Assembly: GCA_026261815.1 (NCBI GenBank)
Contig: JAMPIT010000174.1
Location: 3,968,001 to 4,032,000 of the forward strand
DNA: 64,000 nt
DNA from: Monarcha castaneiventris obscurior
Lineage: Eukaryota > Chordata > Aves > Passeriformes > Monarchidae
Direction: 5' to 3'
In this document: positions 26,895 through 39,258 of the stretch, piece by piece
Layout: every line of letters begins with the position of its first letter
How positions within the stretch are numbered: position 1 is the stretch's first letter
Program-made: the position numbers and the translations under genes
The notes under the pieces: model-generated
The model's input: only the letters and a program-made list of their open reading frames with translations
What the model was told of the DNA's origin: nothing
Databases searched by the model: none

Positions 26895-29800
26895 TTTGTA
26901 TGCATATATTTCTTTTTTCCTGAATGTAATTGTATGAGTGAGAACACATTGCTCATAAGTCAGTGATGAAAATCAAACCAGTATATTTTATCTGAGTTAC
27001 TTTTATCATACATATATGCATGATGAAGCTTTGCTGAAAAAAATCTTGATTTAAATTACAGCCAATACAAATACGTATTGTATTTTTCAGGGTAAGGAAC
27101 AAACCGCCTTTCCAACCCAGCCAGCATGTCATTTATATTAATGGTGAGGAATGATAAGTTGCTCTGTGTGTAAGTAAACTCTATTAAGAAAGTCAGGTCC
27201 CTTGGTGAAGCTAGATCCTTAGTAAATTTTTCTAGCTAAGCACTGAGCTCCATGTCAGAGTAATTACATCTTTTATCCACTGTGAGCTCTCTCTTAGCTT
27301 CTCCATATTCCTTAATTTCCCACTTCAGCTAATTTAGCAGTAAAATGGCAAAGGTTTAAAAGGTTAGCTACCGAGGAACTGGTGCATGAACGTTCTGTTA
27401 AGCTCCATGCATTGAAATCACATCATGTAGAAGAAGGAATTAATTAAGTAACAATTAGGTAGTGATGGATCATTGACAACATATATACACTTGGGTGATA
27501 AAAATTAATCTCCCCAGTAAAAACAATACATTGTGTATCTTCTCATCTATACACTAGCAAGGTTTACACTTGAAATATAAAATGGAAAGGCCCTTCAGCA
27601 ATTTCGTTTAAAAAAAAGACATATCTTCTGGCAGGATTAAAACTAGAAAATATTTTTAAAAATCATATAACTTAATTTTTAATAAATTATTGAAAAAATA
27701 ATGAGAATAAAATAAGAATTTTTAAGGCAGGAGATTTTAAAGTGACTGTAAGGACATTTGTTATATGAAAGTACTTAGTATGTTGAAATTGCTAACAACT
27801 GTGTAGTATTCTCTTGCTATCTTCTTTTACAAGTTGCCATATTGTTTCCTTGTATTGACAGTCAGCCTCTTAATACATAGATTGGCAGTTAGCCCAGTCA
27901 GTCCTCAAGTCTAAAAGCCTCTTAGAAGATGAAAAATCTTTGGTTCATTCACACCTTGTAGAGAGAACAACAGGGCAGAAGTGACATCCAGATCCATTTA
28001 GAGTATACTTTGAGTCTGATTTTCCTTTGCCTTGCACCTTGTGTAGTCATTTATAGCTGTGCAAAGTGAGCACAAAATGGATATAAAACATTGCTACTCA
28101 TGTGAGGAGAGAATTCTGATTTGGTTGCATTATTTCCAGAGGTCAACACAAAAAGTGCCAGCCAGTTGAAAAATCTGGCTCTGCACAGAATGTGTAAATA
28201 ATTTTGACACAATGTATAAAGTAAAAAGCAGAAGCCCTTTCCAAATATTTTACAGAAATTGCACTTTTGTTTTGCAGCAATGGATATTTTCACTTGCTGT
28301 TTGCTTGGAATTTTTATAGAAAAAATACTAAATGTTAAACTCATCTACAGGAAACAAATCCTATTTCTTCCTTTCTTTGTAAGAATCATATTTAACTATG
28401 AGTCCCAAAGTATATCCTCACTTAAAAGGGAACTCATGTCATCTATAAGATCTCTACAAGTGCTAACTTTCCAGTTAAAATCCAGTACATAAAAAGTTGC
28501 ACTTCTACAAAACCTTATGGAACCAATGTGAAAATCTGGTATTATCACAACAGCTGGTCTCAGTCCATCAGAGTTCAACACTGTTCTGACTTTATTTCGG
28601 GTGACAAATTATAGTCAGCATTTACCAAACGGTCATATCTCTGCTATATGATCTACTATCAGTATGATAACTCAAGACCTGCTGCCAAAAATATCTTAAA
28701 GATGCAAGCTATATCAGCAGGAAAGGGCAGATTAGATTAACAAATGTGTTTTAACAAAACTGATAGTTAAAAAGTGAAGGACCTAATCTGGCTGTTGCTG
28801 AAGATGTGGTCAAGAATTATTCCTACTTAAGAACCACGTACAGTGACTAATTCAATATGTCAGGACATTTTTTCCCCATACCACCTGGTGGTCATTTTTA
28901 TGGCCCTCCCCAGCCAGAAATCCTTCCTAGTACACTTAAATACCATGATGGGCATGATAGTGCCTGGCAACTCATGTATGTTGATTAGGAGCAGAAATAG
29001 AAATTACTGCATTAGCAGCTGTTGATCTGAGAGTATTACTACAGTAAATAATGTCTCTTAGTGTTTCTGCTGGAATTTTGTTTTCTTTTAATCACAGTCA
29101 TGCATTTCATGAAGTCATCCTAAAACACAGTTTCCACATCTACTACTATGGTCCCAAGCTCACCCTTCAACCAATATGCTATTTAATACTGTATTATAGA
29201 CAGGAGTTTATTGTGGGGTTTTGTATTTGTTTTTCTTCTTGTCTTTCTTCCCTCAATCCCCTCCGCATTCAGTGCTTCTGTAAGCATTCTGAGTTGCTAG
29301 TCTGGCTTGACTGGAAAGTACTGTGTGTTTGTTGTGTGTCTGCATGTGTGATACCAACTGTTGAAGACTGCTTGATGTTAGATGAGGGCTTATGCTCAGA
29401 GCTGTTCTACAGTTGTCTCTCTGGCAAAATCTTTCCTTACCAATGACAATGATGTATCTGTGTGGGGAGAGTCTGTTTTACAATATTATTCTTGCCGTGG
29501 TCTTAATTTTACTGATGGGGCATGATTATGATTTCATTTACATTAATCAAATTCATGAGTCATTCCATTCATGTCAATAGCATTAAAGAGCTATACAGTC
29601 AAGTAAGAGTTCACAATCAGGCTTCTGGTGTTTAATCTGAAAGCATATCTGAATCACTTCATTAAAGACAGAAACTGAAGGATAGATCCTCTGCTTACTT
29701 TGCATTACTCAGTCATGCCATTAGCATAAAACATCAAACAAAGAACTAAAATGACAGCTGGCAATGTGTCACAGTACATGGGTTTTCTGTTTACCTCAGA

Positions 29801-31635
29801 TACAGAAAATACTCCTGAATTAACAAGATTTAAGACTATATTTCAAGTATGACAAAGTTACGATATTAGATCTCCTTGCCCTTGAAAGTTGGCATTAATG
29901 TTTAAAAAATTTTTTTCCTTCCATTTTTTTTATGTCACTCTTACATAACTCGAATGCAAAAGATCTAAAGACAAGCTATCTTTAAGTAAGACCTCAGAGA
30001 CGAGTTAAGTTTTATAGCCCTGTCCATAATGAATATTATATCTAGAAAATACAGAAGCATGAAATCAGTGATCACAATTTATAAAATTTGTTTTGTAGGT
30101 ATCTCATAAAGCATTATCAAATCTCCCTTCTTTTTAAAAAGTGAAAATCATGTTAATTTTCTAAATACAGGTGTTCTAAAACAATAAAAGGTTTTGTACT
30201 GCTTTCTGTCTCCTGTTCAGACAGAGAAGCTGTGCAGGGGATGATGGGCATTAATTTAGTCCTCAGTGATAAGTACTTCTAAAACTAAATATTCTTGAAA
30301 TTGCACTTATTTAAATTACACTCAAGCTCCCTGTAAATCTAAAAAAAGATTATAAGGAGGGGAAATAATTTCAAGAGGCCTAGAAAGCTATCAGAAAATT
30401 GCTCTATTATATCTCTTCTGATTTTTCCATTTTTTAAGTCAAAGAATTGCTGGAATTTGAGAACATTTTCTAGAAATCTGTTTGGTACATTATAGGCCCC
30501 AGGAACTATTACTGTCGTATGTACTTTCAGCTTTCACTACAAGCACATGCCCCAAGGCACCTAATCAGAGAACTGAGGGATTTATCAACAAACCAGGGCC
30601 AAAAGAAGTTGGAAGAAGGGATCTTTTGCTATGTTTTCTATAGGTCTCATTGAAAACTAAAGATCGATCTGTGTAACTTGTTTTTCCAGTATAGTTGGAA
30701 TAGAAAAAATATTTTCCTCAGAACTCCCAGTGAAAGCTTTCTTTTCACCCTGTTAGACCACACACTGAGTTTTACATCCTACACTACCACAGCATAAGAA
30801 CATCTGTGTATGTTGAAAGAATAAGATACTTCAGGCTGAATGCAAATGTTAGTTAAGCCACTGGTGTCTTTTAAGAAAACCTTGATATAGTACCTTGATA
30901 AACCTTGATACTCTTAATAACCATGAGAATGACACATTTTCCTTTGTTATCTTTTCCAATGTTGTACTTTGTGATAACATTGCTGTGTATTTCACCATGC
31001 ATATTTGGGCACACATTAATTATGAGACAATCAACTTTACATAAAAGTGCTGAAAAACTATTAAAAATCTCACTCTTTGTTTTTCAACAAACTAAGGTGA
31101 ATGAGAAATTGAAGAAATATAGAACAGGGAAGTGACCTACCGTGGTTGTCTTTATCCGTCCTCCTGGTTGTGTACAGGTCCAGCCTGATTTATTGATTAG
31201 CAAATCACAGCCTTCTCCTTCTAAACATGGAAGCATTTCACACCACTGTTTTGTTTTGATAATTCGTGCTATGGAACAGAAAAGGAAGAAGAAAAACAAA
31301 ACCAAAAAGAATTGGCAGGAGAATTCACATTTCATTTATCTCCAAACACTTTCTCATTTGAGTTGTTTATTTTCATTATCTGATAATTCAGTAATAGTTT
31401 ATGATGTAGACAGCCCTAGGCAATTTACAAAATTATTTACAACACATGTTGTGCCAACAAATTTAATTTCAAACTTAAAAACCAACAATAAAACAAAAGA
31501 CAGTTTTATTATAAATCAAAATATCATAGACACTAGCTATTTTTCTAATTTCATGCTCCTCCTAATCAAGGAAACACTGATGGAGGGGCTAACAATTAAG
31601 ACTTCCTATCCTAACAAATTGTTATGGTGGCCCAC
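26895..31635. other. AT-rich noncoding stretch, no gene seen
   Basis: About 4.7 kb without a recognisable gene or confident repeat. A 131-codon frame at 29,051-29,446 (+) and a 97-codon frame at 28,051-28,344 (-) show no family features. The longest frame in the window, 183 codons at 31,142-31,693 (+), runs into the ancient repeat described next and looks like chance. Its codons are compositionally no different from the surrounding AT-rich DNA. Confidence 0.55.
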
Positions 31636-31810
31636 AACTGGGACCCATTGTGTTAGACTCTCTATAAACCTGAGCAGACGGTCCTTATCCTGAAGTGCTG
31701 ACAGTGTAAATAGACATGAGCCATGCAGTGGAAAGAGAAAAGCTATAATAAACAGTTAGAGGGGTCAGCATAATGACAGCTATTGTGAAACTCTGTGATA
31801 CTTGCAATGG
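31636..31810 (+). mobile_element. Probable ancient amniote interspersed repeat
   Basis: The stretch from 'gggacccattgtgttagact' at 31,640 through 'cagacggtccttatcctgaa' at 31,675 and 'ggtcagcataatgacagcta' at 31,763 resembles a repeat common in turtle, crocodile and bird genomes. Its consensus runs 'ccattgtgctaggc', then a 'cagtccctgcc..aagagctt' segment, then 'ggtcagcatgatag'. I recognise the pattern from memory but cannot name the family with confidence. Divergence is high, in line with great age. The right-hand limit is uncertain. Confidence 0.5.
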
Positions 31811-33779
31811 TAGGGGTATAGTCAAGGGCAGAAACTAGGAACATAAGAAGGACAGGTGTTGAATGAAGCAAAGGTTGAGAAATCATGGAGGAGACAATAA
31901 GCTGAGGGAAAAGATAGGAACAAACAACCTATTACTGCAACGGAAAAGATGTCTAGTTAGGAAGGGCACTAACAGAAAGATGGTATGATATGTGTTTTGT
32001 GTCTCCTCTTAATGCTTGTGTCTCTGGCAAGCCAGTTCTGCAAAATTTCCTCAAGGTCATACACAGCAAGTAGTCTTGGAAGAAGCGAGCCTTGACTGCA
32101 ATAAAGTAAAAGCAAAGGAGCTGTAAGGAGAAATTTTTCTTCAAGATAGGGAGAAAAGGGGCTTTAATACCAGTAGACTTCTTTCTGGACTATAATACTA
32201 CTTCTTTTGAGTTCATCTTTGTAGTATCTGTCTTCCTTCTCCTAGAATAGTAAATAATATTGCTAATATCTAACATTCCATTATTTTTTCACTCTCCCTT
32301 GAAGACAATATTGTAGAGCAGAGTGTTTAGGATACTTTTTATAAAATACATATACAGAGAGACACTTTCACGATGCCATATACTCATGCTAAACAAGTAA
32401 GGTCCTCCAAACTAACTTTTTCTCAGACTGTAAGGCTTGCAGTTTGCAGAAAATGGTCCTCAGTTACTTCAGGGATCATCTCACCAAATCTTGCCTGGAC
32501 TATAAGAAAGCTTCACCACTTCAATTTATACATAAGTGACCTAGGATTCAAGGCCAGAACTTGTTCCACATACAGGGACACAGATCATGCCTTCCTCTAT
32601 GTTGATGTGTGACATCAGTACACATAACAGACCTTCAATAGTTGTAAGCCCAGAAAAAAGAGACTTACAGGAAAAATAATTAGTAAAATAAGAGTACAAG
32701 AAGCTTATGCTGTATCAAATTAATTTGGGGTCCAAGGAGGCTAAAAGCAGGCATTTATTCCAGCGGCAGTTGCGGCTTTATGCTCACCTGAATGTGTGAT
32801 TCAGCCTGACTTCTTCTGTCTGGAACTACTTAAGAATACAATTCCCAGTGCCACCAAATCATGTCAAGAAATAAAAGTTCAATTTAAGGTCTTTTAATAA
32901 AATCCTTTCCAATATTTTGGCACAAAAAAACTTGTGTCCTCAGCTCTGGTATAATTGTTGGTAAGCTCTAGCAATATAACAAAACCTGATTGCTTTCAGT
33001 GGAAGCTCAATCTGAAATTAATAGTAATATTTTAATTAAAAAACCTCTTTAGCACCTAAATGTCTACATAGGAATTTGCATTGTTCATTAGGCAATATAT
33101 AAATCAATGGTGAAATGATTCATAACTACAATTTTTTGAAGCAATTCTACTAGATTTTTATAGCACATAATACACAGAAATGTGGATTGTACTTGGGCAC
33201 CAGAAATACTGCTCTACTGATAAATGGATCATATCAGTTTTTGAGAATAACCCCTCCTCTGTAACAGATAACAGCCTCATCCTATCTTAGTGAAGGCATG
33301 CTTCCAGTTACAAGCTTAACAGAAAAAGCTCAGTAAAATGTTAACACCAAATCTGACCTACTTACATGAATATCTGTCATAATTCACATATAAAAATGGC
33401 TATTTCTATCAATGTTTCAACAATATGAAGTATTTTTGAGAGACTGAATAGTCAGCTAAACTCAGAAATATGCACATGATTGCCTTTACTATCTCAGCTA
33501 GGAGGTTTTCCTGGAAACATAACTTGAAGTAATCTTATTAAAAAAAAATAAAAGTATCTCTGAATTACTCAGTGTTTGCTTGGTCACTATCGGTATTATC
33601 ACAAATCCATGGGGTCCTTGCTCTGGGTATCAGCTATAGCCACACAAATCTAAGACACAGGAAGAATATTTTACAAAACATGAAGTCTAAAACATTTCTG
33701 TACTGAGTACAGACCAGCTCATGCATTTAGGCTTTGAGAATCAGAACTTCTTTTGCAGGGAAGAGCTACTCAGCTCAAA
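31811..33779. other. AT-rich noncoding stretch, no gene seen
   Basis: No exon, RNA gene or confident repeat was recognised. The first 110 bp may still belong to the preceding ancient repeat. Confidence 0.55.
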
Positions 33780-33995
33780 TGGTTTACAGCTAATTGGTAT
33801 CAAAATGGTGCCTCCTCAGCCCCCACGCCATCCCTCCACCCTGCTTCCCACCAGGATCTCTTCCCCATTACTGGTTTTTACATCCTTTTAATTCTGTTTC
33901 TCCACCCACCCTGAGCTTTGCTTCAGGAGCCTCACCAACACGCAGGCCCTAACACACAGTGCCACAAGGGAGGCCCTGTTCCCGTCTGCAGGACT
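33780..33995. other. GC-richer patch, unassigned
   Basis: About 215 bp that is C-rich on + and clearly richer in GC than its surroundings, with runs such as 'cagcccccacgccatccctc' at 33,819 and 'ggaggccctgttcccgtctg' at 33,970. It has few CpGs, so it is not a CpG island. It has no long open frame and resembles no repeat I can name. It may be an old retroelement piece, such as part of an LTR, or an exon of an unknown transcript. Confidence 0.45.
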
Positions 33996-35934
33996 ACATC
34001 TATTTTTGCATTTTCACTTTTCAGTTTGCACGTTATATCAGAGTATGAGAGTGAAGCTCAATGTGTAATATAGAAGGGAACAAAATGTACAATGATTTTT
34101 ATCAGCATAATATCAAAGAATTTTCATCACTAATTGAAACTGAGTTATGCTAGTCAAAGCAAAGGAATATAGTGTATTTCCTGAGGCAGTGCAGTTGCCT
34201 TTTTACTGTGTATATTCACCAGGGGTGTAATTCAGCCCTCTACAGACAAGAGAGCAAAAAGCCTATCAGCTTCTTCAAATCCACTCCGAGCTCCATTATA
34301 AAGAATTAAGTGGCACTTAAATGATACACAGGCTTTGTGCAGAGCTTCTGCAGAGAACTGAATTCCAGCTTAAGAATCTGTGCTGACACTACCTCGCATC
34401 TCCTAAGAAGGAGGCTGTTCCCCTTCACTTAAGCTGAAGTTGATAGGAACTGACGTTGCTCAGCACATGGTAGAATTGCTTTCCTGGGTAGTGCCATTTG
34501 AACTGGAGAACAAATAGACTCTATCCAAGGGTTTTTCATGCAGACAGTTTCAAGGCATTGGATGCAAGCAGAGGCTGTATCAACATAACAACAAACTATC
34601 TACCAATGTGATCTTAACTGTTTTGTAAGACGGAGAAACTTGCAATCTATTTCCAGTTATTAGTAGAAAAAGTTTCCATTCATGATCAGTATAGTCTAAT
34701 TTAAGAGCTGAGTAGTGTTTCAGAACACACAGATTGTTTTCTGCTAAATACTGCAGCTAGATAAGCTTTTTCACTAAGCCTAACACCTGGTTTAACATTA
34801 TACATATATTTCGTATGGAAAATCAGTTTTATTTTCTGTATTTTCTTTTCCCAAATTCACCCTACACTCAATGCACTTCAATCACTGCATCTCTAGCCAA
34901 TCTTTTAGCTGAAAATCATCAGCTGTTTGTGATAACAAAAAACAGAGGCAAGTCTTGTTCAGCAGCAGTAAATGCAAAAACTTATAGCCATCTAAAATAC
35001 GATAGATTAAAACACTCAGATTGTTACAGTTTGTTATCTCTTTTTTTTTTAACATTTGAGAATGAATCAGGAAATAAAAGTAAAAATGTACTTTATTTTC
35101 ACCGAATATTGATTGAAAGAGCATTTGGACATTGAGACTTATGATTTCAGAATACATTATGATTCTATGCATAAAAGGTGGTGTGCAAAGTGAATATTTG
35201 TAATGGTGCACGAGCCTAAATAAAGTAAAAATCCCACCAAACCCAACACCAAAAAATCCCCAAACAGCTTAGTTGATGTTTATCAGTCAATTCCAGATGC
35301 CTGAAGTAGCAAAAAGAAGTTGGAGTAGGGAGTAGGGAAAATTTCTCCCAAGCAGAACACAACATTTTGAAACACACTTCTTAAACAAGCACTTAGCTCA
35401 CCTATACTGCTTACAGAATTATGTTCTTCACATTACTTTTTTTCAATGATAATTTGTAGCATTTGATGCAAGCTATAACATATGCATTGGAGAAAATATT
35501 TCCTCTTTGACTTTCATATATTATTACACTGTTTTTTTCCTTGAACTCTGAAGAAAGCTGATCAGCATAGTGGATTCCCAAGGTTCAGAAATGCTTTTGG
35601 CTTCACCACTTTAGAAGTACATAGACAAACACATTCATCTTGGTGTACTTCTCTTGCCCTATTAACACTGAAAAGGACCACATCTTTTATAATTATTCAC
35701 CTGCAAATTATCCCAACTGGTTCCACCATCCCACTCATCTCCTAGCCTCTTTTCCTTTTTATCTGATATTTTTCCTTTTTCCTTCTCCCGTTTTTTTCAA
35801 CTCTAGCATTTTTCTCTGGCCATTTCCCTCCTCTACCTGATTCAGTACATACACACTACCTACATATCAAAGATCCCCAAACATCTTGCAGAACTTCCTA
35901 TATTTAAATAGTTTTACCTATAACTGGTAAATAC
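33996..35934. other. AT-rich noncoding stretch, no gene seen
   Basis: Contains two antisense-overlapping frames of 106 and 109 codons at 34,815-35,211 without recognisable content, an A/C-rich patch at about 35,227-35,268, and a pyrimidine-rich tract at 35,750-35,840. No gene or RNA was recognised. Confidence 0.55.
35750..35840. repeat. Pyrimidine-rich tract
   Basis: Dominated by T and C on + ('ttttccttctcccgtttttt' region). Simple-sequence character. It also explains the low-complexity 66-codon frame over it. Confidence 0.75.
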
Positions 35935-36052
35935 TATTCATTGCCCCCATTTTGCACAGAGATTAACCATCCTGATGAAGGTCACACAAGAATTTGTTGC
36001 AGAGCTGGAAACAAAACCTCTGAATTCTTAGTGGTCACTAGACTAGAGACCT
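35935..36052 (-). mobile_element. Degraded MIR / CORE-SINE
   Basis: On + it reads 'ttgcccccattttgcacaga' at 35,941, 'gaaggtcacacaagaatttg' at 35,977, 'gcagagctggaaacaaaacc' at 35,999, and 'cactagactagagacc' at about 36,036. The order and spacing match the reverse complement of MIR and parallel the better copy at 26,648, which shares the 'cactagac' segment. More eroded, and same orientation as that copy. Confidence 0.65.
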
Positions 36053-36324
36053 TTCTATGTCCCTTTTTCCTTCAGAGAGAGAGTGTATTTTAATATAAAA
36101 AAATTAAACAACAATAAAAATACGCAAAGTAATACACTTTTAAAAACATATATCAGTTAAATTGCAGCAGCAGGAAAGAGGCCATTGGAAAGGCAAACTG
36201 AATCACAGTACTCTAAGACACCACAATCATGAACTGTCTTTAGAGCAGCAATTTGACTGTAATAGTGTAAAAGCCCCAAATGTCAATCTATTTTACAACA
36301 AGGAAACATGACAAGGCTTGGAAA

Positions 36325-36340
36325 TTTTTTTTTTTTTTTT
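36325..36340. repeat. T16 homopolymer
   Basis: Sixteen consecutive T on +. No retroposed body is recognisable next to it on the minus strand. Confidence 0.9.
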
Positions 36341-37750
36341 ACAGCAGTCATTCTGCTTCCCTTAAAAAATATTGAAGCACTGCTAATTCACAAAGAGTTA
36401 GATTGTCTCAATTATTTATAGGGCATCAAGACTGAAGACTATTTAGTTCTAAGAACAGCAATATAGCAATGTCTAGACACCCATTTTATCATTTAGCTCT
36501 TGCTGTCAAGATTGGGCGGCATGCTTGAGCTGAGGTTGAGAAAAATATGGGAAAAAGTGGTCTCCTGTGGGCTACAGAGAAGCTACAAATTGAGACAAGG
36601 TAACTAGATCATGAGTAAAAGATTGAATGACAGGGCAGAGGCTTTTCCTACAGCTCATCCAATCATAGCTCCACTGAGGGATAAATCTTATTGCAAACCT
36701 TGGGTTGAGAAAATACCTTCAATGTTCACCTGTACCCTGAAAAATAATGAAAATCTGGCTTTATAAGAGATGATGCAGATTGCACCTTGTATAGCATGTA
36801 TTTAGGAGGAGCAGGATAATACCTAGGAGACAATCTCCAAATTACGCAGTCATCCGTATTATCCCAAACAAAGACTCCCTAAGGGACATTATTGCCAGTT
36901 ACATGAATGGTCCCTAGGAATTTAGCTGAATTAGCTGGCATAAGAAGTTGTTGGATTAAACTGAGTGAATGCAGGAAGCTACTTAGTAAACCACTGAGGC
37001 AAAAACTACTTTAAAAAACCTTTAAAAAAGTAAAACCAAGTTTGAACTACAGCATTTAGAGAGGCATCCAGGTATTTGTTCAATTTTATGACATATTTAA
37101 TGTTTTGCTGTATCTTCATAAGACCCTGTGAAATAAATATACACTGACAGCTTAAAAATAATTGCACAAACAAAAGTTGAAGTATAATCCAGATTCTAGA
37201 AGTACTCTCATGAAATTCAACAGCTCTTATCTTTTTTCCTGTTTGTGTCTCCAAATAGAAGAATTTCCTCATTATGATACCCCAAAAATAAGTAAATAAA
37301 CAATGAAAAGCATGTGAGACTAAATGCACACCAACATGATACCTGATTTTTTGTAGAGTGGAAACTAGAATGTATGTTTCTGGCCTCTCTCTTTTCAGTT
37401 CTTTGAAAACCTTAATACTATGTGACTCACTGATATAGTGATAGGTACCTTAGATTAGTCTACACCCAGATGTGCAAATATTTGTATGACAGAAGCATTA
37501 TGCTGAGGTGGAAAGCATCCTACAAATCAGCTTCACAGTCAGCTCATGTCAGTTGCCATTTTACTTTTCAAGGGCCAGTATTCTTCTCTTTCTAATTGCT
37601 CTCATTTGAGATTGTAATATATCTCTGCATTTGTTCTCAACTCCTCAGCCTCTCCCTGGCAATTATTACTTATACGGAAAAGTAATGCAGCAAATATAAC
37701 ACATATTTTTCCAACTTCTTACAAAGCAGTCGAACAGAAACAAAAAAAAA

Positions 37751-37788
37751 ATTATAATTTACTAAATTTATTATCATTTACTAAATTT
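37751..37788. repeat. 19-bp tandem repeat, two copies
   Basis: attataatttactaaattt followed directly by attatcatttactaaattt: two 19-bp units with one difference (a/c). Confidence 0.9.
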
Positions 37789-38329
37789 CACAGGTCACAA
37801 CAAGCATCCTGACAATTATAATAAATGATGAATACATGTAAAATTTACATGTTGAATTTCATTTAGGGACAATACATGTGCTACCAGTCTTCAAAACTAC
37901 TGCTTTCTAACTAAATATTAAAATGACAGTGCTTTGAATAGGCAACCTGGCCTACAACTTTGCCCAGGATTTCAGCATTTGTCTGAATATCCATAGATGT
38001 ACATATTCAGTGGTTTTCAATCTATGAATGATCTACTGCTTGATTGTCTGTGGGTAGCTAGCATTTGCTGTCTAATAAGAGATGCTAATGGAACAGCCCT
38101 AGAGAAAGCCTTTGTCAGGACTCAGTGTCTTCTGTTTCTGTCCCCTGCTGTTCTGCTCTGCTGTATTCAATTAGTGTGCTGGAAGCAAAGTAAAAATTAC
38201 TAAAAATCTGATCAGTGATATACCAGCAGAGAACCCTTCAGAGATCAGGTTTTCATCACATTTCACTTTGCTGCCAGCACATTGAGAACAGCAAATTTAA
38301 CTGGAGAGGGACAGCAATTTCAGACCCAA

Positions 38330-38450
38330 AGAAAAGAATTTGAAGACAGCAGCAAAGGATAGAGACAAGAAGAGTTAAAATGGGAAGTAGTGGGAAAAGA
38401 GATACTAGGAAAAAAAAATAAGAAGAAAGGAAGGAAAAAGAGGGTAAATC
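38330..38450. repeat. Purine-rich tract
   Basis: Mostly A and G on + over about 120 bp, including 'gaagaaaggaaggaaaaaga'. Simple-sequence character. Confidence 0.7.
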
Positions 38451-39212
38451 CCAGGTATATGTAGTAGCTACTGAAGCTATTGGGCAAAGTCAAAAACTTG
38501 AGCAACTTGTTCAGTGGAGTCAGTAAAACAACGTAGGTAAGTGAAGGCAAAAGACCAGAACAGATTAGTTTTTTCTCTTAAGTACACCAGTTTCAGTCCT
38601 CCTGATGTTTTGAGCATAGAACTGCAGTGGAAGACCAGATTTACTATGGTTAAAAGTAGAAGGTGAAAGAACTGACCAGATACTCACTGCCATCCCTATG
38701 TTATGCAGAGAAGGCTGGGCAGCTGTGGAAGAGGGAGAAGGACCCTGAGAACTCATAGCTATGAAACATGCAAACATATGAAGGTAACCGCTGAATACAC
38801 AGTGAAGCAAGAATTTTAAGAAGCAAGCTACAGTAATAATTAAACTTGCTCTAGGTTACACGGTAGAGAATTTTCAGTGCCATGGAAAGAAGCTGGGAAC
38901 AAAAGATTACGAGGCTGGAGTGAAGAAACGATGGCAGGAAGGTTATAAATAAACCTCACAAAAAGCATTTGAACACAGGCTAAATCTCAGAGCATAAACA
39001 CTCATGGATAGGGATGACAGAGAATAACTGAACACTTTGCCATGTCTGCAGCTTCACATTTGACTGCACAGTATCTGATACTGTGCTCACAAAACACACA
39101 CTAAAATGACAGCCAAGGATCAAGGTGCTTCTTGGGACCCTAGCTGTAGAGAGTTCATGTACCCAGTCTTACTGGGTACCTTTAACAAACTCCACACATG
39201 CTTAGTAAGGAA

Positions 39213-39258
39213 AATATAAAAAGAAAGAAAGAGAAAAAAAGAAGAAGAAAACAAGAAG
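39213..39258. repeat. Purine-rich tract
   Basis: GAAA/GAA-type repeat on + ('aaagaaagaaagagaaaaaa'). May be length-variable. Confidence 0.8.

Noticed and set aside
29051..29446. 131-codon frame on + with hydrophobic and Cys-rich stretches
   Set aside because: Looks like a possible membrane segment, but T-rich DNA encodes Phe/Leu/Cys by default. No conserved motif is recognised.
31142..31693. 183-codon open frame on +, the longest in the window
   Set aside because: No recognisable domain, composition the same as surrounding AT-rich DNA, overlapped in antisense by another frame, and its end runs into a probable ancient repeat. A stop-free run of this size is plausible by chance in 64 kb over six frames.
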